Below, one piece after another: positions 8,916 through 16,593 of a stretch of 64,000 bases of DNA. This DNA comes from JAFGDI01 sp963662515 (GTDB taxonomy: Bacteria; Planctomycetota; Phycisphaerae; Sedimentisphaerales; SM23-30). The DNA is taken from NCBI GenBank assembly GCA_963662515.1, contig OY759675.1, positions 3,472,001-3,536,000 of the forward strand, in the 5' to 3' direction. Under the pieces are notes generated by a model, which was given only the letters and a program-made list of their open reading frames with translations, searched no databases and was not told the origin of the DNA. Position 1 is the stretch's first letter, and each line of letters begins with the position of its first letter. The position numbers were made by a program, and so were the translations under genes.

Positions 8916-9866
8916 ATGACCAGAATATATGACAACATAACTAAAACTATAGGCAATACCCCATTAGTAAAAATCAACAAACTGATTTCGGGCAATGCAA
9001 CAGTACTGGCTAAATTGGAGAGCCGTAATCCGTTGGTATCAGTTAAAGACAGGCTGGGCTTGGCCCTGATCAATGCCGGCGAGCAGGAAGGAAAGATAAA
9101 ACCAGATACTTTGATAGTGGAGCCAACCAGTGGCAATACCGGCATAGCTCTGGCATTTATAGCCGCTGCACGCGGATATAAACTGCTGCTTACCATGCCC
9201 GAATCCATGAGCATTGAAAGACGCAAGGTATTGAAAGCTCTTGGTACCGAACTGGTACTAACACCAGCCTCAGAAGGAATGCGTGGCGCAGTAAATAAGG
9301 CCCAGGAAATAGCGGCTAACACACCAAATTCATATTTGCCTCAGCAATTTGAAAACCCGGCGAATGCTGAGATACACCGCCGGACAACAGCAGAGGAAAT
9401 CTGGCATGCCACCAGCGGCCAGGTTGACATACTGGTAGCCGGAGTAGGCACTGGAGGTACAATTACCGGCATATCCGAAGTACTTAAAGCCAGAAGGCCG
9501 GGGTTCAAATCTGTTGCAGTAGAACCTTTACAGAGCCCGGTATTGACCCAGACACTCGCAGGACAGGAAATCAAACCCGGTCCGCACAAAATTCAGGGTA
9601 TTGGTGCCGGGTTTGTACCCAAAGTACTCAATATCAATATTATCGATGAAGTAGTAACCGTTGACCACCTGGAGGCCATAGAATGGGCTCGCAGAGCTGC
9701 ACTGGAAGAGGGTTTATTTGTCGGCATTTCTTCTGGGGCCGCCCTGAAAGCTGCCAGCATAATAGCCTCTCGTCCGGAAAACGAAAACAAGACTATAGTA
9801 GCCATAATCCCCAGCTTCGGAGAAAGATATCTTTCAACGGCATTATTCGAGCATATATCCGCTTAA
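8916..9866 (+). CDS. cysK: Cysteine synthase (O-acetylserine sulfhydrylase)
   Basis: A 316-residue PLP enzyme of the beta-substituting family, the usual CysK length. The PLP lysine is K44 in the VSVKDRLG motif and the phosphate-binding loop is EPTSGNTGIALAF; the glycine-rich cofactor loop GVGTGGTITG is also present. Reaction: O-acetyl-L-serine + sulfide to L-cysteine + acetate, in the cytoplasm. AGGAGG stands 7 nt before the ATG. It is followed after 25 nt by a Cys/Met-metabolism PLP enzyme, so the two likely form an operon under the divergent Rrf2 regulator. A role as cystathionine beta-synthase, as in the mccA-mccB pair of Bacillus, is a real alternative given the partner gene. Confidence 0.93.
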   Translation: MTRIYDNITKTIGNTPLVKINKLISGNATVLAKLESRNPLVSVKDRLGLALINAGEQEGKIKPDTLIVEPTSGNTGIALAFIAAARGYKLLLTMPESMSIERRKVLKALGTELVLTPASEGMRGAVNKAQEIAANTPNSYLPQQFENPANAEIHRRTTAEEIWHATSGQVDILVAGVGTGGTITGISEVLKARRPGFKSVAVEPLQSPVLTQTLAGQEIKPGPHKIQGIGAGFVPKVLNINIIDEVVTVDHLEAIEWARRAALEEGLFVGISSGAALKAASIIASRPENENKTIVAIIPSFGERYLSTALFEHISA

Positions 9867-9891
9867 ATTGATTACAAAAGGAGTTATATAA

Positions 9892-11034
9892 ATGCGATTT
9901 GCAACAAAAGCGATTAGAGCTGGTCAGAATCCGGACCCGACCACTGGGGCGATAGCAACCCCGGTATATCAGGCAGCGAATTTCATATTTGAGGATATCG
10001 GCAAACCCCATAACTACGAGTATTCTCGCAGTGCCAACCCCACCAGAACGGCTCTGGAACAATGCCTGGCAGCCCTGGAAGAAGCAACCTATGGCCTTAC
10101 CTTTGCTTCTGGAATGGCGGCTGTTGACGCTGTATTGTCACTGCTAAAGCCTGGTGATCATGTAGTCTCAGCTGGGTGTATATATGGCGGTACATTTCGC
10201 CTCTTCGAGCAGGTATATAAACCACGAGGTATAAGCTTCAGTTATGTTGATGGAACCAACAACACATCCTTTGCCAATGCAATAACAAGCACAACCAAAC
10301 TGGTCTGGATCGAAACACCAGCCAACCCCCTACTGGAACTCATTGATGTTGAAGCCGTAGCTGATATTACACATAAAAAAGGTGCTAAACTGGTAGCAGA
10401 CAACACCTTTGCAACGCCTTATTTTCAGCGACCTCTGAATCAGGGAGCCGATATCGTAGTACACAGCACTACAAAATACATTAGTGGACATAGTGATGTA
10501 GTAGGCGGTGCGGTACTGACTAATACCCCAGAATTATTTGAACAAGTTAAATTCTATCAAAATGCTGCCGGAGCGATACCCGGCCCCTGGGACTGCTGGC
10601 TGACACTAAGAGGCCTGAAAACCCTTGCAGTAAGAATGAAACAACATGCCCAAAACGCTCAGGTAATAGCTGAGTATCTGGAAAATGATCCAAGAGTTTC
10701 AAATGTCATATATCCCGGACTTAAAAGCCATAGCCAGTACGGACTGGCAAAAAAACAAATGGACGGATTTGGTGCCATTATTACTTTCTCTCTGCCAGGA
10801 GGAGATAAGCAGGTACGGAAATTATTTAAAGCATTAAATATCTTCCAATTCGCTGAAAGTCTGGGAGGGGTAGAATCATTGCTCTGCCACCCAGCCTCCA
10901 TGAGTCACGCCACTATGACCACACAGGAAAGACTGCAAATAGGCATAACCAATGGAACACTAAGGCTCTCGGTTGGCATCGAAGATGTTAATGACCTGCT
11001 GGCCGACATTGAATCCGGCCTGAAAAATATCTAG
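9892..11034 (+). CDS. Cystathionine gamma-lyase/homocysteine lyase-type PLP enzyme (transsulfuration family)
   Basis: A 380-residue Cys/Met metabolism PLP-dependent enzyme. The PLP-binding lysine is K195 in HSTTKYISGHSDV; the aspartate that contacts the pyridine nitrogen is in VADNTFATPY; the YSRSANPTR segment near residue 44-52 is the phosphate-contacting loop of the family. AAGGAG precedes the ATG. It is 25 nt after cysK and probably translated from the same mRNA. Members of this fold include cystathionine gamma-synthase, beta- and gamma-lyases and O-acetylhomoserine sulfhydrylase, which cannot be told apart from sequence alone. The cysK partner favours a lyase that returns homocysteine or cystathionine sulfur to cysteine (MccB-like). 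Fold certain, exact reaction not. Confidence 0.85.
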   Translation: MRFATKAIRAGQNPDPTTGAIATPVYQAANFIFEDIGKPHNYEYSRSANPTRTALEQCLAALEEATYGLTFASGMAAVDAVLSLLKPGDHVVSAGCIYGGTFRLFEQVYKPRGISFSYVDGTNNTSFANAITSTTKLVWIETPANPLLELIDVEAVADITHKKGAKLVADNTFATPYFQRPLNQGADIVVHSTTKYISGHSDVVGGAVLTNTPELFEQVKFYQNAAGAIPGPWDCWLTLRGLKTLAVRMKQHAQNAQVIAEYLENDPRVSNVIYPGLKSHSQYGLAKKQMDGFGAIITFSLPGGDKQVRKLFKALNIFQFAESLGGVESLLCHPASMSHATMTTQERLQIGITNGTLRLSVGIEDVNDLLADIESGLKNI

Positions 11035-11090
11035 TACCCATTGACCAAGAGCAATTCAGCACGCACACTTGAAACGCTGGTGTTTCCGGC

Positions 11091-11128
11091 CAATAAAAAA
11101 GACAGTTGCGGATGTGATGCCGCAACTG
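11091..11128 (-). terminator. Terminator of the leu genes
   Basis: On the minus strand CAGTTGCGG - 8-nt loop - CCGCAACTG is a perfect 9-bp stem followed by TCTTTTTT. It lies just after the leuD stop and before the convergent cysteine operon ends. The A-run is on one side only, so it is aimed at the leu transcript. Confidence 0.8.
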
Positions 11129-11160
11129 CCCTGAAGTTCAATCGTACCTTTGCACAAGGT

Positions 11161-11640
11161 TTACTTTTTACTGATATGTTTTATCAGGCCGCCATCGGCT
11201 ATAATGTCCAGCGCGAACTGCGGGAGTGGATTGAACTTTATATCCTTCTTCTGGGTAAGATTCTTGATAACACCGGCGACAAGATCAACTTCAACCTCGT
11301 CACCGTCATTGATAACTTTATTAGCATCAGCCAGCTCTATCGGGTAAAAACCGCAATTAATGCAGTTGCGATAGAAGATACGGGCAAAACTCTTTGCAAC
11401 TACGGCCTTGATCTTAGCCCCCTGTATCGCCCACACTGCATGTTCACGACTTGAACCGCAGCCAAAGTCGTCGCCGCATACAATTATATCGCCAGCCTTA
11501 CACTTTTTCATGAAATCCTTATCAAGATCTTCCATGCAATGAGTGGCCAGCTCCTCGGCATTATCGGTATTAAGATACCGAGCGGGAATTATCTCATCGG
11601 TATTTACATTATCTCTCTGATATACATGTGCAATTGCCAT
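11161..11640 (-). CDS. leuD: 3-isopropylmalate dehydratase small subunit
   Basis: A 159-residue swivel-domain subunit of isopropylmalate isomerase, the short form seen in many bacteria and archaea. Diagnostic segments are DNVNTDEIIPARYL near the N-terminus and GDDFGCGSSREHAVWAIQGAKIKAVVAKSFARIFYRN in the middle, which carries the GxxxCGSSREHA signature. With LeuC it converts 2-isopropylmalate to 3-isopropylmalate in leucine synthesis. It follows leuC on the same strand after 236 nt, a gap filled by an inverted-repeat element that may have been inserted into the operon. GGAGA precedes the ATG. HACN (homoaconitase) activity is a related possibility, but leuA upstream makes leucine synthesis by far the best reading. 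Confidence 0.93.
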   Translation of the reverse strand: MAIAHVYQRDNVNTDEIIPARYLNTDNAEELATHCMEDLDKDFMKKCKAGDIIVCGDDFGCGSSREHAVWAIQGAKIKAVVAKSFARIFYRNCINCGFYPIELADANKVINDGDEVEVDLVAGVIKNLTQKKDIKFNPLPQFALDIIADGGLIKHISKK

Positions 11641-11659
11641 TTTATTTCTCCAAATTTTA

Positions 11660-11845
11660 AGTAATAAGATATAAGATATAAGTTGATAAGTTCAGGTTTC
11701 CACCCTGTGGCGGACGACTATCTTAAAGGCTTCGCAACAACAATGCGCAAAACAATTTGTATTGACCATACCGTTGCGAAGCCTTTAAACCAGGTCGCGC
11801 AGCGACACCGGAGCTTATCAACTTATATCTTATTACTTATTACTT
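11660..11845. repeat. Nested inverted-repeat element (MITE-like) between leuC and leuD
   Basis: Outer arms at about 11660-11697 and 11808-11845 are inverted copies of about 38 nt with only a handful of differences; both share AAGTAATAAG at the outside and ATATAAGTTGATAAG inside. An inner, perfect 16-bp inverted repeat (TTAAAGGCTTCGCAAC at 11725-11740, its complement at 11773-11788) is nested within. The element has no coding sequence. Terminal inverted repeats, small size and intergenic position fit a non-autonomous mobile element; a related end-fragment is at 5797-5831 and a 12-nt match (AGCTTATCAACT) is at 48362-48373. No target-site duplication is clear. Transcribed as part of the leu mRNA, it would fold into a long hairpin. 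Confidence 0.65.
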
Positions 11846-11876
11846 CAAATCCTGTTACAGTTTAATTTCCATTATT

Positions 11877-13139
11877 TCAAAGATACTTCCTGGGGTCAAC
11901 CAATACACCTTCAACCGCTGCTGCTGCTGCTGTTGCCGGGCTGGCCAGATATACTTCACTTTCAGGATGACCCATACGGCCTACAAAGTTACGGTTGGTC
12001 GTACTTATGCAGCGATCGCCAGCAGCGAGAATACCCATAAAACCACCAAGGCACGCACCGCAGGTCGGAGCTGATACTACGCAGTTGGCCTCATAGAATA
12101 TATCAAACAATCCCTCTTTCATCGCCTGAGCCCAGATATCTGGAGTGGCAGGTACAACGATCGTGCGGATCTTAACCTTCTTACCTTTGATTATACCGGC
12201 GGCTATACGCAGATCCTCAATACGGCCATTAGTACAGCTTCCGATATAAGCCTGATCCATCGCCATGCCTGCTACTTCTCCTATTGGCTTGCCATTACTG
12301 GGCAAATGCGGCAGAGCAACCATCGGCTCAAGTTTGGCACAATCGACCGATATCTCTCTTGCATACTTAGCATCTGGATCTGAAGTGTATTCATTCCATG
12401 GTGCTGTATTTTTTACCCTGCCCTTGAGATACTCGCGAACAGTATCATCTACTGCCATTATACCACTTTTACCGCCGGCTTCGATCGCCATATTGGTAAT
12501 GGTCATACGAGCTTCCATACTCAGCTCTTTGATAGTATCACCAACAAATTCCATCGCCATATAACGAGCACCATCAGTGCCGATCTGACGAATGACATCA
12601 AGAATAATATCTTTGCTATAAACACCCTTGCCTAATGAGCCTTTTAATACGATCTTCATTGACTCAGGCACTCTGAACCAAAGCTTTCCTGTGGCAATAG
12701 CAGCAGCAAGGTCTGTTGAACCAACACCTGTACTAAACGCACCTAATGCACCATAGGTACAGGTGTGACTGTCACCACCGACAATTACATCACCAGGACG
12801 AATGTGCCCCTGCTCCGGCAACAGAGCATGGCATACACCAGCCTTGCCAACCGGATAGTAATTTTTTATCTTATGCTCTTTGCACCAGCTGTCAAATCGC
12901 TTGAGCAGCTCAGCCGATTTGATATCTTTAGCTGGCTGAAAATGATCAGGGGTCGCTACGATACGGTCTGGATCGTAGATCGGCTTTATACCTGCCTGCT
13001 TGATCATGGAAATTGCCGGAGGCGTTGTCACATCATGACACATCATGATATCAACCTCAGCGTCGATCAACTGACCGGCGTGAACCTCCTTTTCGCCGCA
13101 ATGGGCAGCGAATATCTTCTCTGTTATTGTCATTGCCAT
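11877..13139 (-). CDS. leuC: 3-isopropylmalate dehydratase large subunit
   Basis: A 420-residue aconitase-superfamily protein, the length of the archaeal-type/LeuC2 form. I start it at 13139 (MAMTITEKIF), with AGGAG 12 nt upstream; an in-frame start 15 codons earlier is less natural. The [4Fe-4S] ligands are in GSCTNGRIEDLR and in APTCGACLGG, and the early substrate-site segment VGGDSHTCTYGALG is intact. It forms the isomerase with LeuD. It sits 123 nt downstream of leuA in the same direction. Homoaconitate hydratase is the only close alternative. Confidence 0.93.
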   Translation of the reverse strand: MAMTITEKIFAAHCGEKEVHAGQLIDAEVDIMMCHDVTTPPAISMIKQAGIKPIYDPDRIVATPDHFQPAKDIKSAELLKRFDSWCKEHKIKNYYPVGKAGVCHALLPEQGHIRPGDVIVGGDSHTCTYGALGAFSTGVGSTDLAAAIATGKLWFRVPESMKIVLKGSLGKGVYSKDIILDVIRQIGTDGARYMAMEFVGDTIKELSMEARMTITNMAIEAGGKSGIMAVDDTVREYLKGRVKNTAPWNEYTSDPDAKYAREISVDCAKLEPMVALPHLPSNGKPIGEVAGMAMDQAYIGSCTNGRIEDLRIAAGIIKGKKVKIRTIVVPATPDIWAQAMKEGLFDIFYEANCVVSAPTCGACLGGFMGILAAGDRCISTTNRNFVGRMGHPESEVYLASPATAAAAAVEGVLVDPRKYL

Positions 13140-13262
13140 CGTAAATAAATCTCCTGAACCAATTGGGTTCGTTTCTAGTATCATTCAGAGTATCTGATAA
13201 GTAACTGCTTCTGGGCTTTAAACCACAACACAGATTGCTTACTAATTCTCTTTACCATTTAA

Positions 13263-14804
13263 TTATATCTGTTTTTTCTTTGCCGTCTCATTAAACCTGA
13301 TCATGTGGTTTATCGCACTGATATAGGCCATTGCCGAAGCCTCTACTATGTCGGTACTGGCACCATGACCGGTAAATGAACGCCCATCGTGGGTAATTCT
13401 CAATACCGCCTCACCCAATGCCTTGGAATCGCCGGTAACAGCACGGATCTGATACTTATCCAGATGCACATCTACACCAGTTGCCGCCGAAATCGCATTA
13501 TAAGCAGCATCGACCGGACCATCTCCCCAGGCTGCATGCTGTAAAACCTCATCGCAGCGTCTGATCTTAACTGTTGCACTGGGTATCGTACCTGAACCAC
13601 TGCTCACCTGCAAATATTCCAGCTTATAGGTGTTGCTGGGCGTGTCCATGCCAACTTCCAGGATCGAGCAGATATCTTCATCGTAAATTTCCTTCTTCTT
13701 GTCTGCCAATTCCAGGAATTTATCAAATGCCTCATTTATCTGCGCCTCGGTCAGGTCAAAACCCAGCTCTTCACAACGCTTCTTGAAGCCATGCTTGCCG
13801 GAATGACGCCCCAGGACCATTCGGCTGGTAGAAACACCTACTGAAGCCGGGGTCATGATCTCATAAGTCTCACGATTCTTCAAAATACCATCAACATGAA
13901 TACCAGATTCATGGGCAAAGGCATTGGCACCCACTATAGCCTTATTAACCTGCACCTCTATACCCATCAGACGAGAAACCATCTGACTGGTCCGGTATAT
14001 CTCTTCGGTCTTTATGCCGGTATGCAACTTGTAGTAGTCGTTACGCACCTTCATGGCCATGACCACTTCTTCCAGCGAGGCATTTCCTGCCCGCTCGCCC
14101 AGACCGTTAATAGTACATTCGATCTGGCGGGCTCCGGCCACTACGCCGGCCAATGAGTTTGCAGACGCCAGACCCAGATCGTTATGGCAGTGCATACTGA
14201 AGATTACATTCTTAGCGCCCGGCACATTCTCGATCAGGTCTTTGATCATAGCTCCCATTAACTCTGGCGTTGCGTAACCTACAGTATCAGGTATATTTAT
14301 AGTCGTAGCTCCGGCCTCTATAACTGCCTGAACTATCTCACGCAAAAACATCTGATCACTTCGAGAAGCATCCTGAGCACTAAACTCGACATCGTCAGTA
14401 ACACTGCGAGCATATTTTACCGCTTCTACAGCACTGGCAAGTACCTCTGCAGGTGTCTTTTTCAGCATATATTCCATCTGAACCGGCGAAGTACTGGTAA
14501 ATGTGTGTATCCGCTTGCGTACCGCCGGGGCTAATGCCTTAGCCGCCGAATCTATGTCTTTCTGCACAGTACGGGCCAATGAAGCTATTACAGGACCGTG
14601 AACCTCTTTGGCGATCAGGTTCACTGCCTCATACTGCACTGGTGAGCTCACAGCAAAACCCGCCTCAATAACATCAACCCCCAATTTATTGAGCTGATGG
14701 GCGATTTCCAGCTTCTCAGGTATATTCAAACTCGCACCTGGGGCCTGCTCGGCATCACGCAAGGTCGAATCAAATATTATCACTCTATCTTTATCTATAG
14801 CCAT
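13263..14804 (-). CDS. leuA: 2-isopropylmalate synthase
   Basis: A 513-residue enzyme starting at 14804 (MAIDKDRVIIFDSTLRDAEQAPG), chosen because GGAGAT stands just upstream. The N-terminal HMGL-like TIM barrel (about residues 1-275) has the DSTLRDAEQAPG start and the metal-binding segment FSMHCHNDLGLASANS. A linker is followed by the C-terminal LeuA allosteric domain (about 375-505), which binds leucine for feedback inhibition. Reaction: acetyl-CoA + 2-oxoisovalerate to 2-isopropylmalate, the first committed step of leucine synthesis. It is the first gene of leuA-leuC-leuD. A leader peptide and attenuator lie 140 nt upstream, so both enzyme and transcript appear leucine-controlled. leuB is not in the window. 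Confidence 0.95.
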   Translation of the reverse strand: MAIDKDRVIIFDSTLRDAEQAPGASLNIPEKLEIAHQLNKLGVDVIEAGFAVSSPVQYEAVNLIAKEVHGPVIASLARTVQKDIDSAAKALAPAVRKRIHTFTSTSPVQMEYMLKKTPAEVLASAVEAVKYARSVTDDVEFSAQDASRSDQMFLREIVQAVIEAGATTINIPDTVGYATPELMGAMIKDLIENVPGAKNVIFSMHCHNDLGLASANSLAGVVAGARQIECTINGLGERAGNASLEEVVMAMKVRNDYYKLHTGIKTEEIYRTSQMVSRLMGIEVQVNKAIVGANAFAHESGIHVDGILKNRETYEIMTPASVGVSTSRMVLGRHSGKHGFKKRCEELGFDLTEAQINEAFDKFLELADKKKEIYDEDICSILEVGMDTPSNTYKLEYLQVSSGSGTIPSATVKIRRCDEVLQHAAWGDGPVDAAYNAISAATGVDVHLDKYQIRAVTGDSKALGEAVLRITHDGRSFTGHGASTDIVEASAMAYISAINHMIRFNETAKKKQI

Positions 14805-14930
14805 TTTTATCTCCATATCTTTCAATATGTTACAACCCGCCAGATGCCATTAAGCAAATATAGACGGACATTGAAACGCACATTATAACAACAAATTAAA
14901 CGAAAATCTACGCGGATATACAATATGTGT

Positions 14931-14959
14931 GGAAAAAAGATATTAGCCCCTGGGGGCTA
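14931..14959 (-). terminator. Intrinsic attenuator in the leuA leader
   Basis: On the minus strand the stem TAGCCCC - CA - GGGGCTA (14959-14944) is followed by ATATC and a run of six T. The stem overlaps the last sense codons and stop of the leader peptide, so its left arm begins in the final Leu codon of the Leu run. A ribosome paused on the Leu codons would cover the left arm. An upstream CTGGG could pair with CCCAG inside the stem and act as an antiterminator; this alternative pairing is inference. Confidence 0.75.
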
Positions 14960-15056
14960 GGAGGAGGAGACCAAGACCTGAAACAGCGCGCATACCCAGA
15001 GCCTGACCGACACTGGCAGCAAATGCGAAGCTATTATTTTCTACTGTCTTGCTCAT
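14943..15056 (-). CDS. leuL: Leucine leader peptide for leuA attenuation
   Basis: A 37-codon ORF on the minus strand, not long enough for routine gene calls. It begins MSKTVENNSF and ends SGLGLLLLAPRG-stop; the Leu codons are CTT, then after one Gly CTC CTC CTC CTA. It lies between a TATAAT box and a terminator hairpin, and 138 nt before leuA, in the same direction. Leu-codon runs in a short ORF that overlaps or precedes a terminator are the hallmark of ribosome-mediated attenuation, as in E. coli leuL. No Shine-Dalgarno is present; the -10 is only 6 nt from the ATG, suggesting a leaderless message. The sequence is not like E. coli leuL apart from the Leu run. Function inferred from arrangement. 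Confidence 0.75.
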   Translation of the reverse strand: MSKTVENNSFAFAASVGQALGMRAVSGLGLLLLAPRG

Positions 15057-15062
15057 ATCTGA

Positions 15063-15068
15063 ATTATA
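15063..15068 (-). promoter_or_regulatory. -10 box of the leu leader transcript
   Basis: A perfect TATAAT on the minus strand 6 nt before the leader-peptide ATG. The -35 is weak (TTTTGT at 17-nt spacing or TTGTTT at 15). Transcription would begin at or next to the ATG. Confidence 0.5.
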
Positions 15069-15377
15069 TTACACTTTACTATCAAACAAAATCAAGCTAT
15101 TTTTCCTTTTTTTCCTCGGAATAATCGTCTTACAACTTTAGCGACTTTGAATGAATCAGTTCATGTAAGGCCTGCATTTATCAAAAATACACATTGCCAG
15201 CTACATATAAAGATAACATAAAACAAACTAAGACTCCTGTATATAATATTTAATTTGAAATATAATTCTTATTGCGTAAAATAAAATATATATCTAAGTT
15301 TTGCAAAAAGTATAAAAAATAAGCTACATAAAATTTAAAATAACACTCAAATTTCCTTTTAACCTTTGGTTTTGCAA
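15069..15377. other. A/T-rich divergent intergenic region
   Basis: About 300 bases between the leu promoter and the cupin gene, very A/T-rich in 15190-15377. I see no gene, convincing promoter or clear repeat. The plus-strand cupin gene begins without a Shine-Dalgarno. Confidence 0.5.
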
Positions 15378-15692
15378 ATGAATAATTATACAACCCCTGA
15401 CAACCATAAAGATTTTTTGGCCCTGCGGCTGGCTTCTGATATTGATGATGAAATATCAGATTGTGCTATAGCCTATATTGCCCCTGGCGGTGGAGGTCCA
15501 TCTCCCGACCATATCCATGACCACGACCATTTGTTCACAGTCATTTCCGGCAATATTGAAATCACTGTCGGGAATGAAAAAATAAAGCTGGGACCTGGCC
15601 AGTCTGCCCGAATTGAAGGGGAAAAACACCATTCGGTATGGAATACCGAAAGTACACCAGCAAAAGTAATTGGCATTTCACTAACAAAATGA
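15378..15692 (+). CDS. Small single-domain cupin protein
   Basis: A 104-residue protein from the ATG at 15378; a TTG four codons upstream is possible. It is one conserved beta-barrel cupin: motif 1 is PDHIHDHDHLFTVISGNIEITVG with the metal-binding His cluster, and motif 2 is PGQSARIEGEKHHSVWN. Such proteins bind a metal and may act as sensors, isomerases or dioxygenases; the substrate cannot be told. The methyltransferase gene begins 43 nt downstream in the same direction, so the two may be co-transcribed. No Shine-Dalgarno is seen. Confidence 0.82.
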   Translation: MNNYTTPDNHKDFLALRLASDIDDEISDCAIAYIAPGGGGPSPDHIHDHDHLFTVISGNIEITVGNEKIKLGPGQSARIEGEKHHSVWNTESTPAKVIGISLTK

Positions 15693-15735
15693 TTTTTCGC
15701 TTTTCATAGCTATAACACATCAACACAGAAAATAT

Positions 15736-16464
15736 ATGAATACCGCACAAGAACACTACGAAAGACTTTTAGCTGATATATACACCTGGATGTCCGGCGG
15801 GTTTGACAATTCATTAGCCAGAAATCGGGCATTTTTTGACAATCACCAAATAACTCCATCTTTATCAAAAATAGCCATCGATTTGGGAGCCGGTTGCGGC
15901 TTTCAATCTATCCCCCTTGCCGAAAAGGGCTTTTCCGTACTGGCCATAGACACATCTGACAAGCTCTTAAAAGAGCTGGAAAGCCGGGCCGATGGACTGG
16001 CCATAACCACCATCAATGATGACATGCTTAATCTTGACAAGCACTTTCGCAACCAGGTTGAATTGATCGCCTGCATGGTGGACTCCCTTTTACACTTACC
16101 CTCTCATGAATGTGTTGCTACACTATTTAATAAAATATACCAGGCTTTAGAACCTGGTGGAAAACTTATCTTAACTTTCCGGGACCTTTCTGCTGAACTA
16201 TTTGGACTCGATAGATTCATACCAGTCAAAAGCGATAATGATAACATTTTAACCTGCTTCCTTGAATATGAAGAAAGTTCCGTCAAAGTTCATGACATAT
16301 TATATTCCAGATCTGATGATAAATGGTCGATCAAGAAGAGCTTCTATCACAAGTTAAGATTATCAGAGCAACAAACAGCTAACCTCTTGATAAAATCAGG
16401 TTTAGACATCTCAGTTTGTCTCCGGGTAAATGGCATGGTCACAATTATAGCGAAGAAATCCTGA
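15736..16464 (+). CDS. Class I SAM-dependent methyltransferase
   Basis: A 242-residue Rossmann-fold methyltransferase. Motif I is IAIDLGAGCGFQSIPLA (about residues 51-67), followed by the acidic residue that binds the SAM ribose in VLAIDTSDKLL, and the motif LEPGGKLILTF. It is of the Methyltransf_25/11 general type with small-molecule substrates. A cupin gene lies directly upstream. The target is unknown; the lipid A operon downstream has its own promoter, so a link to it is not implied. Confidence 0.88.
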   Translation: MNTAQEHYERLLADIYTWMSGGFDNSLARNRAFFDNHQITPSLSKIAIDLGAGCGFQSIPLAEKGFSVLAIDTSDKLLKELESRADGLAITTINDDMLNLDKHFRNQVELIACMVDSLLHLPSHECVATLFNKIYQALEPGGKLILTFRDLSAELFGLDRFIPVKSDNDNILTCFLEYEESSVKVHDILYSRSDDKWSIKKSFYHKLRLSEQQTANLLIKSGLDISVCLRVNGMVTIIAKKS

Positions 16465-16556
16465 TCTAATTCGCAGCGGCAAATGAAAGAGAATCATATT
16501 ATCACATAACTATTGTGTTCTCAGAAAACATCAGCCGGAAATTATTCCGACATTGC

Positions 16557-16585
16557 TTTACAATAATGCTAAGACCTGATAGAAT
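16557..16585 (+). promoter_or_regulatory. Promoter of the lpxK-hldE-gmhB-like operon
   Basis: TTTACA (16557-16562) and TAGAAT (16580-16585) at 17-nt spacing. The -10 ends 8 nt before the lpxK ATG and no Shine-Dalgarno is present, so the transcript would be leaderless or nearly so. Confidence 0.55.
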
Positions 16586-16593
16586 ATTGGTTT

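Noticed and set aside
11041..11454. 137-codon plus-strand frame overlapping leuD
   Set aside because: It is antisense to leuD and its terminator. No recognisable domain or Shine-Dalgarno.
14820..15060. T-box riboswitch upstream of leuA
   Set aside because: No T-box consensus sequence or specifier loop was seen; the Leu-rich leader peptide and terminator explain the signal.
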